Counted from the stretch's first letter, positions 46,495 through 55,515 are shown. The stretch: DNA of 64,000 bases from CAVYUC01 sp963771595 (GCA_963771595.1 CAVYUC010000036.1:59308-123307), one strand, 5' to 3'. Numbers and translations: made by a program. Notes: a model not told the origin generated them from the sequence alone.

Positions 46495-46528
46495 AAGACC
46501 ATGTAAATAATTGATTTACAATAGTCTT
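46495..46528 (-). terminator. Hairpin downstream of the displaced tRNA-Pro 3' end
   Basis: On the minus strand aagactattgtaaat and atttacatggtctt pair (one small bulge) and are followed by tttttt. It lies 10 bp beyond the left att repeat, where the original tRNA-Pro terminator would have been before the island inserted. Confidence 0.6.
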
Positions 46529-46537
46529 ATTTCCTTT

Positions 46538-46582
46538 TTGTCGGGGTGACAAGATTTGAACTTGCGACCCCTCGCCCCCCAG
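46538..46582. repeat. attL: 45-bp copy of the tRNA-Pro 3' segment
   Basis: ttgtcggggtgacaagattt... to ...cgccccccag is identical to 61728-61772, which is the anticodon-loop-to-3'-end part of an intact tRNA-Pro. The sequence diverges immediately after the repeat on both sides. It marks the left end of the island. Confidence 0.95.
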
Positions 46583-46690
46583 GAGAGTATTTTTTCTTTA
46601 TATTCTGTTGTAATTAATTATAAACCATTATATTTGTAATGTTCTATAATGCCTGCAATATTAGGGTAAATAGATGTAGTTATAGTAAAA

Positions 46691-46756
46691 ACGTCACAAA
46701 AACGTCACAATGATTTTTACTAAGAAACGTCACAGTTTAATTGAAAAAACGTCACA
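46691..46756 (+). promoter_or_regulatory. Four ACGTCACA repeats ahead of the integrase (putative arm sites)
   Basis: acgtcaca occurs at 46691-46698, 46702-46709, 46727-46734 and 46749-46756, the last touching the integrase ATG at 46757. Matching sites acgtcaca (61660-61667) and gcgtcaca (61671-61678) lie near the right att site. They are placed as expected for integrase arm-type sites, and the promoter-proximal copies could allow self-repression. Confidence 0.75.
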
Positions 46757-48031
46757 ATGAAAAAAGAATCCTTCCTTATCAGGCCATATTCTTCCAAAGG
46801 ACATGAAAAGTCAGATGGCAGTTATCCCTTAGTTTTATCTATAAGAAGGAATGGGAAAAGAAAGTATATTTTTTTGGGTACTTCCGCAACCAAAGAGCAG
46901 TGGAATTTTGATGATCAGATTTATTCCACGGATAAGCGAAGAAAAGATTTGCACCCGGATAGAGTATCAAATAATGAATGGTTGGCTGATGTCAAAAGCC
47001 GGTGCCGTGAAATTTTAAAAGAGTTTGAGAAAAATAGAGTGGACTGGACACTAAACCAATTTGAGCAAAGTTTTTTAAACAAATCCAATCGAACAGGAGT
47101 TGAAGGCTTTTTCTTGAAATATATTGAAAGTTTGAAGTCGGCGGGCAAAATAGGAAACATGAAAGCTTATGAAAATACTTTGTACATGTTAAAGCTGTTT
47201 GATTCCCAGTTCTGCAAAAAAGAGTTTCCTGATATTGACCTGCAATATATTGAAGAATTCTATAGTTACCTGTATGCAGAGAGGGGTTGTTCTAACAATA
47301 CTATTAAATATTACATCAAGACCTTTCGGGCACTTATAAATAAATCGTTTATAGCAAAGGTCGGTTCTGAAACAACTTATCCTTTCGGGACGGGTGGATT
47401 TAGTATTTCGAACCTGGAACAGGAAACTGATAAACGTTTTTTACCATCGGAGTATATTGAAAAAATAAAGAACACTGAGATTGAAAACTTTACTTTGCAA
47501 TGGGTACGGAATTTATTTATGTTCTCCTACTATTGCCAGGGAATTAGTTATGTGGATATGGCTTCATTAACATCGAAGAATATTATTTTGGGTGAGGGAG
47601 GTAATTACATTACTTACAGTAGGCGCAAAACTGAAAAGAAAAGTAAGTCCAGGATTATCCGAATTAAGGTTTCTCCAAAAATACAAGAGTTATTAGAATG
47701 GTTCAAAATAAATACAAATCTTGTAGGGGAATACCTGCTTCCATGTATAACTAAAGAAGGATATGAGGGGGAAAAGCTTTACACTCATGTGCGTGATAGG
47801 TACAAGAAATATAACCGGCATTTAAAAAAATTAGGCGAAACAATGGGATTTAAGGGGATAAGGTTAAGTTCGTACATGTCGCGACACAGTTATGCAATGC
47901 GATTAAAAAATAGCGGCATTCCGGAGGATGTTATCAGCGAGGCATTAGGACATAAAAACCTTTCTACCACAAAGGTATATTTAGATTCCTTTCAAAAAGA
48001 TGAAATTGCAAAAGCAAATGAAGTACTTTAA
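46757..48031 (+). CDS. int: Tyrosine-family site-specific integrase of the island
   Basis: 424 aa. An N-terminal arm-binding region (FLIRPYSSKGHEKSDGSYPL) and SAM-like core-binding domain (~100-210) precede the catalytic domain. Catalytic residues: arginine in QWVRNLFMFSYYCQGISY region, RHSYAMRL (H-x-x-R box reads SRHSY), GHKN and nucleophile tyrosine in TTKVYLDSF. It resembles Bacteroidota ICE/phage integrases. It lies 175 bp inside attL and should catalyse recombination between the tRNA-Pro att sites. Confidence 0.95.
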   Translation: MKKESFLIRPYSSKGHEKSDGSYPLVLSIRRNGKRKYIFLGTSATKEQWNFDDQIYSTDKRRKDLHPDRVSNNEWLADVKSRCREILKEFEKNRVDWTLNQFEQSFLNKSNRTGVEGFFLKYIESLKSAGKIGNMKAYENTLYMLKLFDSQFCKKEFPDIDLQYIEEFYSYLYAERGCSNNTIKYYIKTFRALINKSFIAKVGSETTYPFGTGGFSISNLEQETDKRFLPSEYIEKIKNTEIENFTLQWVRNLFMFSYYCQGISYVDMASLTSKNIILGEGGNYITYSRRKTEKKSKSRIIRIKVSPKIQELLEWFKINTNLVGEYLLPCITKEGYEGEKLYTHVRDRYKKYNRHLKKLGETMGFKGIRLSSYMSRHSYAMRLKNSGIPEDVISEALGHKNLSTTKVYLDSFQKDEIAKANEVL

Positions 48032-48046
48032 GATTAATATCAGGTT

Positions 48047-48743
48047 ATGGATAAAAATGAGTTGGATTTTTCGGTAAAAGGGATGGTGAAATTACAAATA
48101 TATTTCCCAGACAAACTTCCTGAATTATTGTTGGTTGATACCTACAAAGTTAGAAGTGCTATCTACCAGGCTTTTTCAGATAATCCTTTAGATGGAAATA
48201 AGTTATTAAAGCATTTTTTGTTTATCTGTCCGCAATTTAGAGCCTGTAGATAAAATCCGTTTCCAAGCTAGGTGGGAAATGGCTGCAAATGCTAGAATTA
48301 AGTTTCTTGCTTTAAAAACAGTTGATAAAGAATGGATGAACGATTCTTGACTACTGGATAGATGAACTAACTGAGCATGATATTACAGAAATTGAATTAA
48401 ATAAAAATTTTACTTCTCTTGAAGATGAAACAATGAGCATCAAACTAAGAATTCATTATCTTTCAATATATTAATTTCAGATAATCCAGAACTTCTTGCG
48501 GAAAAGCTAAAGAGAGTACAAATTCGAAAAACGAGTACAAATGGAAAAAATAAAGAGTTGCTATCATGATTCTTGCCTTAAGAAAAACTGAATTGGATTG
48601 CATTTACTTCATTATCCGCATTATATTCCGCAATAAAAAGTGATTTTGGAGATATAGGCACCTATCAATCCATAAATGATTATTACACACCTTATAAAAC
48701 AGGCAATAAAAAAGATGGAAAAAGAATGGTGGTTAAAAAATGA
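48047..48743 (+). pseudogene. Decayed gene of unknown function behind the integrase
   Basis: An open frame from the ATG at 48047 (MDKNELDFSVKGMVKLQIYF...) stops at 48253. Coding-like text continues in other frames: LEPVDKIRFQARWEMAANAR, DYWIDELTEHDITEIELNKN, ISDNPELLAEKLKRVQIRK and SDFGDIGTYQSINDYYTPYK to a stop near 48743. At least three frameshifts or stops break it. It starts 15 nt after the integrase, so the intact ancestor was probably co-transcribed with it. I do not recognise the family. Confidence 0.65.
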
Positions 48744-48782
48744 AGATATTGTCACCATTTATATCCAAAATAGAAAGATTAT

Positions 48783-48828
48783 AGTTGTAAATAGTTTAAA
48801 CAACTTATTTACAACTGTAAATATTTAT
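48783..48828. promoter_or_regulatory. Inverted-repeat operator candidate upstream of the Xis/AlpA-like gene
   Basis: agttgtaaata (48783-48793) is perfectly inverted at tatttacaact (48806-48816). The motif tgtaaatatttat overlaps its right side (48816-48828) and recurs exactly at 52415-52427. It sits ~55 bp before the ATG at 48882 and could bind the island repressor. Confidence 0.5.
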
Positions 48829-48881
48829 ATTCCAATACTTTAGTTGATATTTTTGTGTCATGTAATTTTAAACATGATACG

Positions 48882-49226
48882 ATGAATAAGCTAATTATTG
48901 ACAGCAAAACACCAATCTTCCAACTTACGGTAGGAGACTTCCTGTCCCTTCTTAGAACGGAACAAAAGCCTCACCTTCCTGAAAAACAAATTCCAGAAAT
49001 TTTTGGGGTAGACGTGTTAAAGGAAATCACCGGGTATTCAAAACCTTCTATTTACGCAAAAACTTCCAGAAAGGAAATTCCACATTTTCGCAGAGATGGT
49101 CGATTATTCTTTCGCAAAGATGAGATAATGGGATGGTTGACTTCTAATCCTGTGACCACAGTTGATGAACATTGCAGGGAAATGGACGAAAATCTAACCA
49201 AAAGGAGAAGGAGAACTGCTGTATGA
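48882..49226 (+). CDS. Excisionase/AlpA-like helix-turn-helix protein
   Basis: 114 aa from the ATG at 48882 (an in-frame ATG 27 nt upstream is less likely). The MerR/Xis-type HTH (LKEITGYSKPSIYAKTSRKEIPHFRRDGRLFF) with a following RKDEIMGWL helix matches HTH_17 proteins that act as excision factors or activators in Bacteroidota mobile elements. It overlaps the next gene by 4 nt (ATGA), starting the replication operon. Confidence 0.82.
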   Translation: MNKLIIDSKTPIFQLTVGDFLSLLRTEQKPHLPEKQIPEIFGVDVLKEITGYSKPSIYAKTSRKEIPHFRRDGRLFFRKDEIMGWLTSNPVTTVDEHCREMDENLTKRRRRTAV

Positions 49227-49552
49227 AAAAAGAAAGCCCCACTTCAATAAGCAGAGCCAGATTACACGCCAAAGATAATAATTATCTTCCACAATTACAG
49301 CAAGTTCACGAATATTTTCGACACAATTCGGCCTCTCGTTTAATGTGTTCCGAAGCAACCAGCATACGTATTTCAAATGTTTGTTGGCTTGTTGATATGC
49401 TATTCGATTCCGAGGAAATAAAAGTGTGTCGGAAAGACTACTGCCATGTTTCAGGTGAATTAGTCCAGTTTCTTTCTTGCAACCGTGAATACTGGCCAGA
49501 AGAACTGGAAATCCAGCTTTCACTTTTTGAGGAAAGGAGCGCAGACAAATGA
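49223..49552 (+). CDS. Island hypothetical protein with winged-helix-like segment
   Basis: 109 aa from the ATG at 49223, which overlaps the preceding stop (ATGA). NSASRLMCSEATSIRISNVCWLVDMLFDSEEIKVCRKDYC resembles a helix-turn-helix segment found in small proteins of Bacteroidota mobile elements (T-x-M-L... SVATGI..NICRY... pattern). Its own stop overlaps the next ATG. A DNA-binding role is inferred. Confidence 0.6.
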   Translation: MKKESPTSISRARLHAKDNNYLPQLQQVHEYFRHNSASRLMCSEATSIRISNVCWLVDMLFDSEEIKVCRKDYCHVSGELVQFLSCNREYWPEELEIQLSLFEERSADK

Positions 49553-49764
49553 TTAATGCACTCTATAAAAAACCGTCAGACAATTACCTGTACAGGATAA
49601 CAGGTATTATCGCAGATTATCAGGTTCTATTTAATCCCCTTATCAATAAATATGATGTTTTCCCGGCTGATGTATGCCGCAGGAAAAAGCGTGGTTTAAA
49701 CTGGCATTGGAAATTCACAGGAACAAAAAAGGCATGTGAGAATTATATCCTTAAAGTACATTAG
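49549..49764 (+). CDS. Small island hypothetical protein
   Basis: 71 aa. Starts within an ATGA overlap with the previous gene and ends 3 nt before the next start, so it is held in a tight operon and is very probably translated. It has no recognised domain: a basic, aromatic-rich small protein (YLYRITGIIADYQVLFNPLINKY). Confidence 0.6.
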   Translation: MINALYKKPSDNYLYRITGIIADYQVLFNPLINKYDVFPADVCRRKKRGLNWHWKFTGTKKACENYILKVH

Positions 49765-49767
49765 ATA

Positions 49768-50457
49768 ATGAAGAAAAAGGGTAATAGCAAGGTAAATTAC
49801 ATCCATTTAATCAATCGGTTTTGGGATGTTAACCTGGAATACAATTTCACTGGGAATGAATGCAAATTGTACTTTTACTTAGTCCATGTTAGCAATTCTC
49901 TTGGATGGAAAAATCCTTTCCGAAATTCACTACGACAAATTAATAACGGAACCGGCATTTCTATTAATTCAATAAAGGCAGCACAAAGAAGGTTAGTAGA
50001 GGCAGATTTAATATTCTTAAAAGCTGGTAAGGCGGGAGACAGTTTTAATTACAAAAATAAAACTGAATACACACTATCAGTATCAAATTTTGACACTGAT
50101 ACGGACACTGATACGGATACTGATACGGACACTGATCCTGATACAGTAAATAAACTAAAGAAAACTAAACAATTATTTGACAATTTTAGAAAATTCTATC
50201 CAGGTACAAAGAGGGGATTAGATGTAGAATTTGAAAATTTTAAAAAGAAAAATAAGCTTGATACAGTTCAACTATTATTGCCAGCTTTAGAAAAAGAAAA
50301 TGAATACAAAGCAAAATTGCGTCAAGCTGGAAAATTTGTACCGGAATGGAAAAATCTATCAACATGGATTAATCAAAAGTGCTGGACGCAAGAATTTCAG
50401 CCTATTCACGAGAAGTTAAATACAATAGTAAAGCCAGCGAAAGGACTTAAACGATGA
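49768..50457 (+). CDS. Replication-initiation/helicase-loader-like protein with Asp-Thr repeat linker
   Basis: 229 aa. The N-terminal ~105 residues form a winged helix (FTGNECKLYFYLVHVSNSLG, GISINSIKAAQRRLVEADLI) as in phage replication proteins. A linker of alternating DT dipeptides (about nine units, residues ~109-127) joins it to a helical C-terminal domain (FRKFYPGTKRGLDVEFENFK, WKNLSTWINQKCW) of the kind that contacts the DnaB helicase. It overlaps the dnaB start (ATGA). An initiator or loader role is inferred from architecture and position. Confidence 0.7.
   Translation: MKKKGNSKVNYIHLINRFWDVNLEYNFTGNECKLYFYLVHVSNSLGWKNPFRNSLRQINNGTGISINSIKAAQRRLVEADLIFLKAGKAGDSFNYKNKTEYTLSVSNFDTDTDTDTDTDTDTDPDTVNKLKKTKQLFDNFRKFYPGTKRGLDVEFENFKKKNKLDTVQLLLPALEKENEYKAKLRQAGKFVPEWKNLSTWINQKCWTQEFQPIHEKLNTIVKPAKGLKR
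50092..50145 (+). repeat. In-frame short tandem repeat encoding (Asp-Thr)n
   Basis: Hexamer units of the type gacact/gatacg/gatact follow each other about nine times. All differ only by multiples of 6 bp and encode DT. Unit-number changes would lengthen or shorten the linker without breaking the frame. Confidence 0.85.
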
Positions 50458-51827
50458 AAAGAAACGGAACCAATATTGAACAAATTAATGCCCAATACGG
50501 AAAATTACCTCCACAGGCAATTGAAGTAGAAGAAGCTGTTTTGGGAGCTTTAATGCTGGAAAGAGATGCACTGGAAACGGTGATTGGCATTATTGATACT
50601 CAAAGCTTTTACAAGGAAGAACATCAAAAACTTTTTGAGGCAATTAAAAATGTTGCAAAAACTAAACCTGTGGACTTGCTGACCATCACCCAGGAACTAA
50701 AAGATTCTGAATTATTGGATGAAATTGGTGGCCCGGGATATATTACTCAACTTACTCGCCGGGTTGCTTCCGCTGCACATATTGAATCACATGCCCGTAT
50801 TATTGCAGAGAAGTACTACAAACGTCAAGCAATAAGTCGGGCTACTGGATTAATTAATCTTGCTTACTCTGATGAGGATGTAGAAACATTAAGCAATGAA
50901 TGGAAAAATTCAGGAGAAACCCTGGATGATGTTTTTACAATTGCAAATGCAGGTTCACATATTAAAGATGTTCTAAAAACAACTATTGAGCAGATTGAAA
51001 AGGATGCCGTTAAAATAAAAGAAAGGCGAACACCGGGCATTCCAACAGGATTTTTGTCACTTGATACTAATACAGGAGGTTGGAGAGGTGGAAACCTAAT
51101 TGTTTTGGCCGCTCGTCCTGGAATTGGAAAAACATCGTTTGCACTTCATTTCGCATTGCAGGCTGCAAGGGCTGGTTATTACGTTAATATTTTTAGTGCA
51201 GAAATGCTTAAGGAGGATTTAATGAGAATCCTTTTGGCTGCTGAATGTGGAATATACCGTTCTGATATCAGGGATGGTTACATAAAACATAGTGATTGGG
51301 AATACATAAACTTAGCTGTTGCCAAATTAGAAAAATTGCCAATTATTTTCAGAGATGCAGCAGGAATGACAACAGAGCATATTAAAGCCACTATCCGGAA
51401 AAATAAAAAAAATGGCAGATGTGATTTCGCAATAGTAGATTATCTGCAACTTTTAAAAACTACTCATTCAAAAACAAACAGAGAATTGGAAGTAAGCGAA
51501 ATCAGCCGGACATTAAAAACCTCCGCATTAGCTGAAAACATCCCTATTATGGCACTTTCTCAATTAAACCGTGCAGCAGACGGAGAAATCCCCAAGCTCT
51601 CTCATTTGCGTGAATCCGGGGCAATAGAGCAAGACGCTGATATCGTTTGTTTTTTAAATAAACCCGAACCCCTACAAAACATCATCCGATTCATTGTAGC
51701 TAAACATAGAAGGGGCCAACTTGGAGAAATGGATGTTTTTACGAATAATGAAATGACAAAATTTTCCGAAAATCAAATGTTTAATGCCAGCGATGCAGTC
51801 AACCGGGAGAGTACTGATGTGTTTTAG
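50454..51827 (+). CDS. dnaB: Replicative DNA helicase DnaB of the island
   Basis: 457 aa. The N-terminal helical domain (PQAIEVEEAVLGALMLERDAL) precedes a RecA-like motor with Walker A ARPGIGKTSFALHF, Walker B CDFAIVDYLQLL and the C-terminal LSHLRESGAIEQDADIV. Length and motifs are those of full DnaB. With the gene before it, it gives the island its own replication module; chromosomal DnaB is normally elsewhere. Confidence 0.96.
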   Translation: MKRNGTNIEQINAQYGKLPPQAIEVEEAVLGALMLERDALETVIGIIDTQSFYKEEHQKLFEAIKNVAKTKPVDLLTITQELKDSELLDEIGGPGYITQLTRRVASAAHIESHARIIAEKYYKRQAISRATGLINLAYSDEDVETLSNEWKNSGETLDDVFTIANAGSHIKDVLKTTIEQIEKDAVKIKERRTPGIPTGFLSLDTNTGGWRGGNLIVLAARPGIGKTSFALHFALQAARAGYYVNIFSAEMLKEDLMRILLAAECGIYRSDIRDGYIKHSDWEYINLAVAKLEKLPIIFRDAAGMTTEHIKATIRKNKKNGRCDFAIVDYLQLLKTTHSKTNRELEVSEISRTLKTSALAENIPIMALSQLNRAADGEIPKLSHLRESGAIEQDADIVCFLNKPEPLQNIIRFIVAKHRRGQLGEMDVFTNNEMTKFSENQMFNASDAVNRESTDVF

Positions 51828-51846
51828 TCCTATCAACATAAACTAA

Positions 51847-52014
51847 TTATAATGTATAAATGGTTTTGCCTTGAATCTCCTGCATTATTTCTCGGCTCAC
51901 TTCCGTTGCCGGAATTCCGGTCTTGGCTGATAGTTCGTTAAATAACTCTTTTGACTGATGGGTAGCAAGCCAATGATTTGTTCTTTTCCATCTGGTAAAA
52001 ATAAATTCATTTAA
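51847..52014 (-). pseudogene. Gene fragment without a start codon
   Basis: On the minus strand 52014-51847 reads LNEFIFTRWKRTNHWLATHQ... SAKTGIPATEVSREIMQEI... to a stop at 51847. It looks like genuine protein sequence, but no in-frame start precedes it before a stop near 52040. I do not recognise the family. Confidence 0.4.
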
Positions 52015-53021
52015 TACTTCATGAATGCAGAATATTAATATTTATGAGCTATCAAAGGCTTCGAGAAAGAAAAGAACTTTCAATAGTTATACTCAAAAAT
52101 GAGTATAACTCCAAAGGAGGACAATGTACAACAGCTATTGCACCTTTACATTAGGCCGCACCAAAAAAGGATTAATTCTCCCATATTTTTTTACATACTG
52201 CGAATTGAAATATTTATCGTAACCTTCCGACCTGTGCCAGGAATAACTTTATTTACATTCTGAAAATCAGTTTTTTCATCGAAAAACCATGTGTTCAACT
52301 TTTGGGCTATATTGTTACATTTTCGTTCGAAAGTTACATGAATATTACAAAAACCGGGTTTAATAAAAATAACAACGAACTTTTAGTCAACAATCCCGGC
52401 CAGCTTTTTACCATTGTAAATATTTATGATTAAGGTACATAGCTCACTAAAAGCAGGATATTTGGTATTTTAATTAAAAATCGATTTATGTTACAATGTT
52501 GGACAATGCAATAACAAGAAAACTTTCACTGTAAATTATTAATGGTCAGGCTTCTGTCATGATACATATCAGGTGAACAGGGATTGTATTTTAACAACAT
52601 TTTCAAAAAAATGAGCAGTTGTAACATAAATGTTAGATATGGTCGTATATTTCACTCTAAAAACATATTTATAGTTTATAAAACAGCCAATTCAAAACAA
52701 TTTAAATTTATTTTGAATAAAAGAACATTTGATACAGCGATTAATAAATATCATTGTTTATTAAGCCTATGTAATAACTACCAATAAATCAGCCAAAGTG
52801 ACATTTCTCACTTTGGAAAGTCCATCCATATTTTCACATAGTGATTAAGCCATTACCATTTTAGAAAAAACAATCCAGATTCGGAAATTAAGTTCACATT
52901 ACTTAACTTCAACGATGAAATACAATTTAGTTTTATCGACCAAAACATCAATGAACTGAAAAAGATTACAACGTATGACTTTTAAAATCTAATAATCAGG
53001 TGTTTGTTACCATTTTAACCT
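52015..53021. other. Gene-poor AT-rich stretch of the island
   Basis: No well-supported gene. A TTG-started ORF at 52584-52787 and a coding-like segment ending at 52985 (NPDSEIKFTLLNFNDEIQFS...) without start codon are seen. The sequence tgtaaatatttat at 52415 repeats the operator-like motif at 48816. Confidence 0.4.
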
Positions 53022-53228
53022 ATGAACTTGAAAATACATCGACTGATAATTCAGCAGGCGGCATACAGAACAAGTGATGTAAATGATTGGCAAATAAATT
53101 TTTTTGTCAGCAAGAGAACAACGAGTTTTTACAAAAAGGATTTGGGAATCATTGGTTTACATATCTTGAATTTTACTTTGGATGAAGATGGATTTATAGC
53201 AATGGAAACAGAGGGGTTAAAATTATAA
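53022..53228 (+). CDS. Small island hypothetical protein (uncertain)
   Basis: 68 aa (MNLKIHRLIIQQAAYRTSDV..., KKDLGIIGLHILNFTLDEDG). It lies 34 nt before the next gene on the same strand and has believable composition, but no known motif. Confidence 0.4.
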   Translation: MNLKIHRLIIQQAAYRTSDVNDWQINFFVSKRTTSFYKKDLGIIGLHILNFTLDEDGFIAMETEGLKL

Positions 53229-53262
53229 TAAAAGAATAACTGACAAGCAAAAAAGACCAAAA

Positions 53263-53883
53263 ATGAGTTTGATATCACCAGAGGGGGCTGTAAAGGCAAC
53301 ATTTTCCTGCCACACAAAAGATTTAAGACAATTATTAAAATTTCTGAAGGCAGGATTGAAAAAAACATGGATGAACGATCGTCCTTATTGCGAAATTACC
53401 ATTAAAACAAATGAGGTTCAGTTTGCAGTTGAAGGAGCCAGAAAGTCGTTATTCTGTAAAGCTGACGGGCCGGGGAGGGTAACTATTTCATTTGCTTATT
53501 TCCTGCATCTGGTTAATGACCGGCCACGAGTACAAACCAAAGTGGCAATTGGAGATGATTTCATGATCATGAACGAAACCACTGTTGTTGTAACAACCTG
53601 GTTTTTTCAGGATGACAGTATTTTAAGAAGCTTTGACTTACCAGTAAATTACGGAATTACTGATGTTTTAAGACTGTCACAACGCTATACAGAACAGGAA
53701 ATTGAGTTTAATAAGCTTCAAACTGAATTTAAAAGTGCATTTTCTACATTGGCCAACGACACCAAATTAACCGTTCGGAGACTAAAGAAATATGGCATTT
53801 CAAAAGATGACGTAGAAGAATTTATTCATGGGAAAATATTTTATCAACCTAATAACGTAAACAATGATACCAATAGACTTTAA
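53263..53883 (+). CDS. Island protein of unknown function, coupled to DUF932 gene
   Basis: 206 aa. The first ~130 residues are beta-rich (EGAVKATFSCHTKDLRQLLK, ITIKTNEVQFAVEGARKSLF), superficially like one domain of a sliding clamp. The C-terminal ~60 residues are helical and charged. No signal peptide. It overlaps the DUF932 gene by 20 nt, so the two are translated together. The clamp resemblance is impression only. Confidence 0.6.
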   Translation: MSLISPEGAVKATFSCHTKDLRQLLKFLKAGLKKTWMNDRPYCEITIKTNEVQFAVEGARKSLFCKADGPGRVTISFAYFLHLVNDRPRVQTKVAIGDDFMIMNETTVVVTTWFFQDDSILRSFDLPVNYGITDVLRLSQRYTEQEIEFNKLQTEFKSAFSTLANDTKLTVRRLKKYGISKDDVEEFIHGKIFYQPNNVNNDTNRL

Positions 53884-54862
53884 TAAACCGGTTGACCGCC
53901 TTGACGATGTGTTATTTGATGTACAGTTGGAAAAGTTATTTGCCTCTCCCGGTTCTTCAGAAGCAAAAAACACAGATAAAATAGAACTGCCAAACTATAG
54001 AGTTGTCTGTAGAAAGAACACCGGAAAGGTAATTTCAGTAGTAAGCAAGAACTACAAGTTAATTCCTAACAAAGAAGCCCTCAAAATGGGCATTGAATTA
54101 TTTCACCAACTTTACCCGGAAGTGAATACAGATGAATTGATTCCTTTCAGGGTCGTTGCGCCAAAATCTCTTGCCTCGGTGCATATTGACCTCGTACATA
54201 AAGATGTAAAATTTGATATGTGGAAGCAGGAAACATGGCTTCCATTCATTCGAATAACAAACAGTTACAACAGAACCCATTCATTATCGTTTGAGGTCGG
54301 ATTTGTTAAGGAGCTATGCTCTAACGGTGTATTATTCAAGAAAAAGACGATGAGGTTGAAATATAACCACGAAAGGAACCGGAGAATTTCATTAAAAAGT
54401 GATGCCGAAAAAATAATTTCTTTTTCACAATATTTTGAAAAACAATGCAGCAAATTACGGCAGTATGAAATTTCGTCAGATGTGATATTCCCTCTTTTAT
54501 GTAGGATATTGAAAATTAGCATGAAAATACCCGATGAAAGATATATTCCCAACAAGATAAAGAACATTGAAAATTTAAAACATTTTGTTGCAAAGCAAAT
54601 GAATAGTTACCAGAAAATCTATGGATTAAATGCCTACACAGCCTTTAATGTTGCTACCGACCTGGTTTCTCATAATGACACATACAACGTTTTACCGGGT
54701 TATTATTTTAACGTGCGGTCATTCTTCGCCCGGCCAACCGATTGGATGGAAGAGTTTTCAAACAAAATTACTGAAACTGATTTCAGCCTTGACGAATATC
54801 TGAGGCCAACAATCAATGGATTAAAGGGATTCAAAGAAATTGCAGGTTTCAAATGGAACTGA
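53864..54862 (+). CDS. DUF932 (phage/plasmid-like) protein
   Basis: 332 aa. VVCRKNTGKVISVVSKNYKL near the start, FIRITNSYNRTHSLSFEVGF and SNGVLF in the middle and a helical C-terminus (YGLNAYTAFNVATDLVSHND) are the DUF932 pattern found on plasmids, phages and ICEs. Function unknown; often near anti-defence or replication genes. It ends the main accessory operon, with a short gap to the repeat protein. Confidence 0.85.
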   Translation: MIPIDFNKPVDRLDDVLFDVQLEKLFASPGSSEAKNTDKIELPNYRVVCRKNTGKVISVVSKNYKLIPNKEALKMGIELFHQLYPEVNTDELIPFRVVAPKSLASVHIDLVHKDVKFDMWKQETWLPFIRITNSYNRTHSLSFEVGFVKELCSNGVLFKKKTMRLKYNHERNRRISLKSDAEKIISFSQYFEKQCSKLRQYEISSDVIFPLLCRILKISMKIPDERYIPNKIKNIENLKHFVAKQMNSYQKIYGLNAYTAFNVATDLVSHNDTYNVLPGYYFNVRSFFARPTDWMEEFSNKITETDFSLDEYLRPTINGLKGFKEIAGFKWN

Positions 54863-54957
54863 ATTATTTCAATTTATCAGAGGATACCGGATACCTCTTG
54901 AAAAAATGGGGCGCAACCGAAAAGCCAGATGAGTAGGGAAATTAGAAAATTTTAAAA

Positions 54958-55488
54958 ATGAAAAAATTAGTATTTGTTTTTAGTGTAACCATTCTTGCTA
55001 TAAGTGTTTCTGCTCAGGATACCTGGGATATTTACAACAATTCGTATGGTATTCCTGATATTACGCCTGCCCAAACAATTGAGTCAAATGATTTTGGTGG
55101 CATTGATGTTTATAATAACTCCTATGGGATACCTGACATTACACCAATATCTACAACAAAACCAAATAATTTTGATGGTTATGATGTTTATGAAAACACA
55201 TACGGCATCCCAGAGATTACGCCAAAACAAACTATTAAAAAGGTTTCTGAAAATGAATATGGAATATTCAACAACACTTATGGTATCCCTGAAATAACTC
55301 CGGTAAAAACGATTAGAACAAACAGCAACGGTAATATAGAAATTTACAACAATAGTTACGGCATCCCAGAGATAACGCCGGAGAAAACAATAAAACGAAA
55401 CAGTACAGGTGAGTACGACATTTACAATAATAATTATGGGATTCCTGAAATGACTCCTGTAAAAACAATCAAACCAAATGAGTGGTGA
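54958..55488 (+). CDS. Secreted protein made of six 26-aa YGIPEITP repeats
   Basis: 176 aa. A clear signal peptide (MKKLVFVFSVTILAISVSAQ) is followed by six repeats with consensus (D/E)(I/V)YNN(S/T)YGIPEITPxKTIKxN, the sixth cut to 23 residues, and nothing else. There is no T9SS tail, lipobox or cysteine. The invariant core is YGIP(D/E)(I/M)TP. Codons differ between repeats, so the protein sequence is under selection and not a fresh DNA duplication. I know no named family; an extracellular binding or structural role is possible. Confidence 0.75.
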   Translation: MKKLVFVFSVTILAISVSAQDTWDIYNNSYGIPDITPAQTIESNDFGGIDVYNNSYGIPDITPISTTKPNNFDGYDVYENTYGIPEITPKQTIKKVSENEYGIFNNTYGIPEITPVKTIRTNSNGNIEIYNNSYGIPEITPEKTIKRNSTGEYDIYNNNYGIPEMTPVKTIKPNEW

Positions 55489-55515
55489 TTCAGAAACATG
55501 TCATAATATAAAGAA

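Noticed and set aside
46541..46610. A second tRNA-Pro gene at the left end of the island
   Set aside because: Only the 3' segment is present; the 5' half, acceptor partner and D-arm are missing, so it is an att remnant.
52584..52787. 67-codon TTG-started ORF in the island
   Set aside because: AT-rich, low-complexity composition and no coupling to neighbours.
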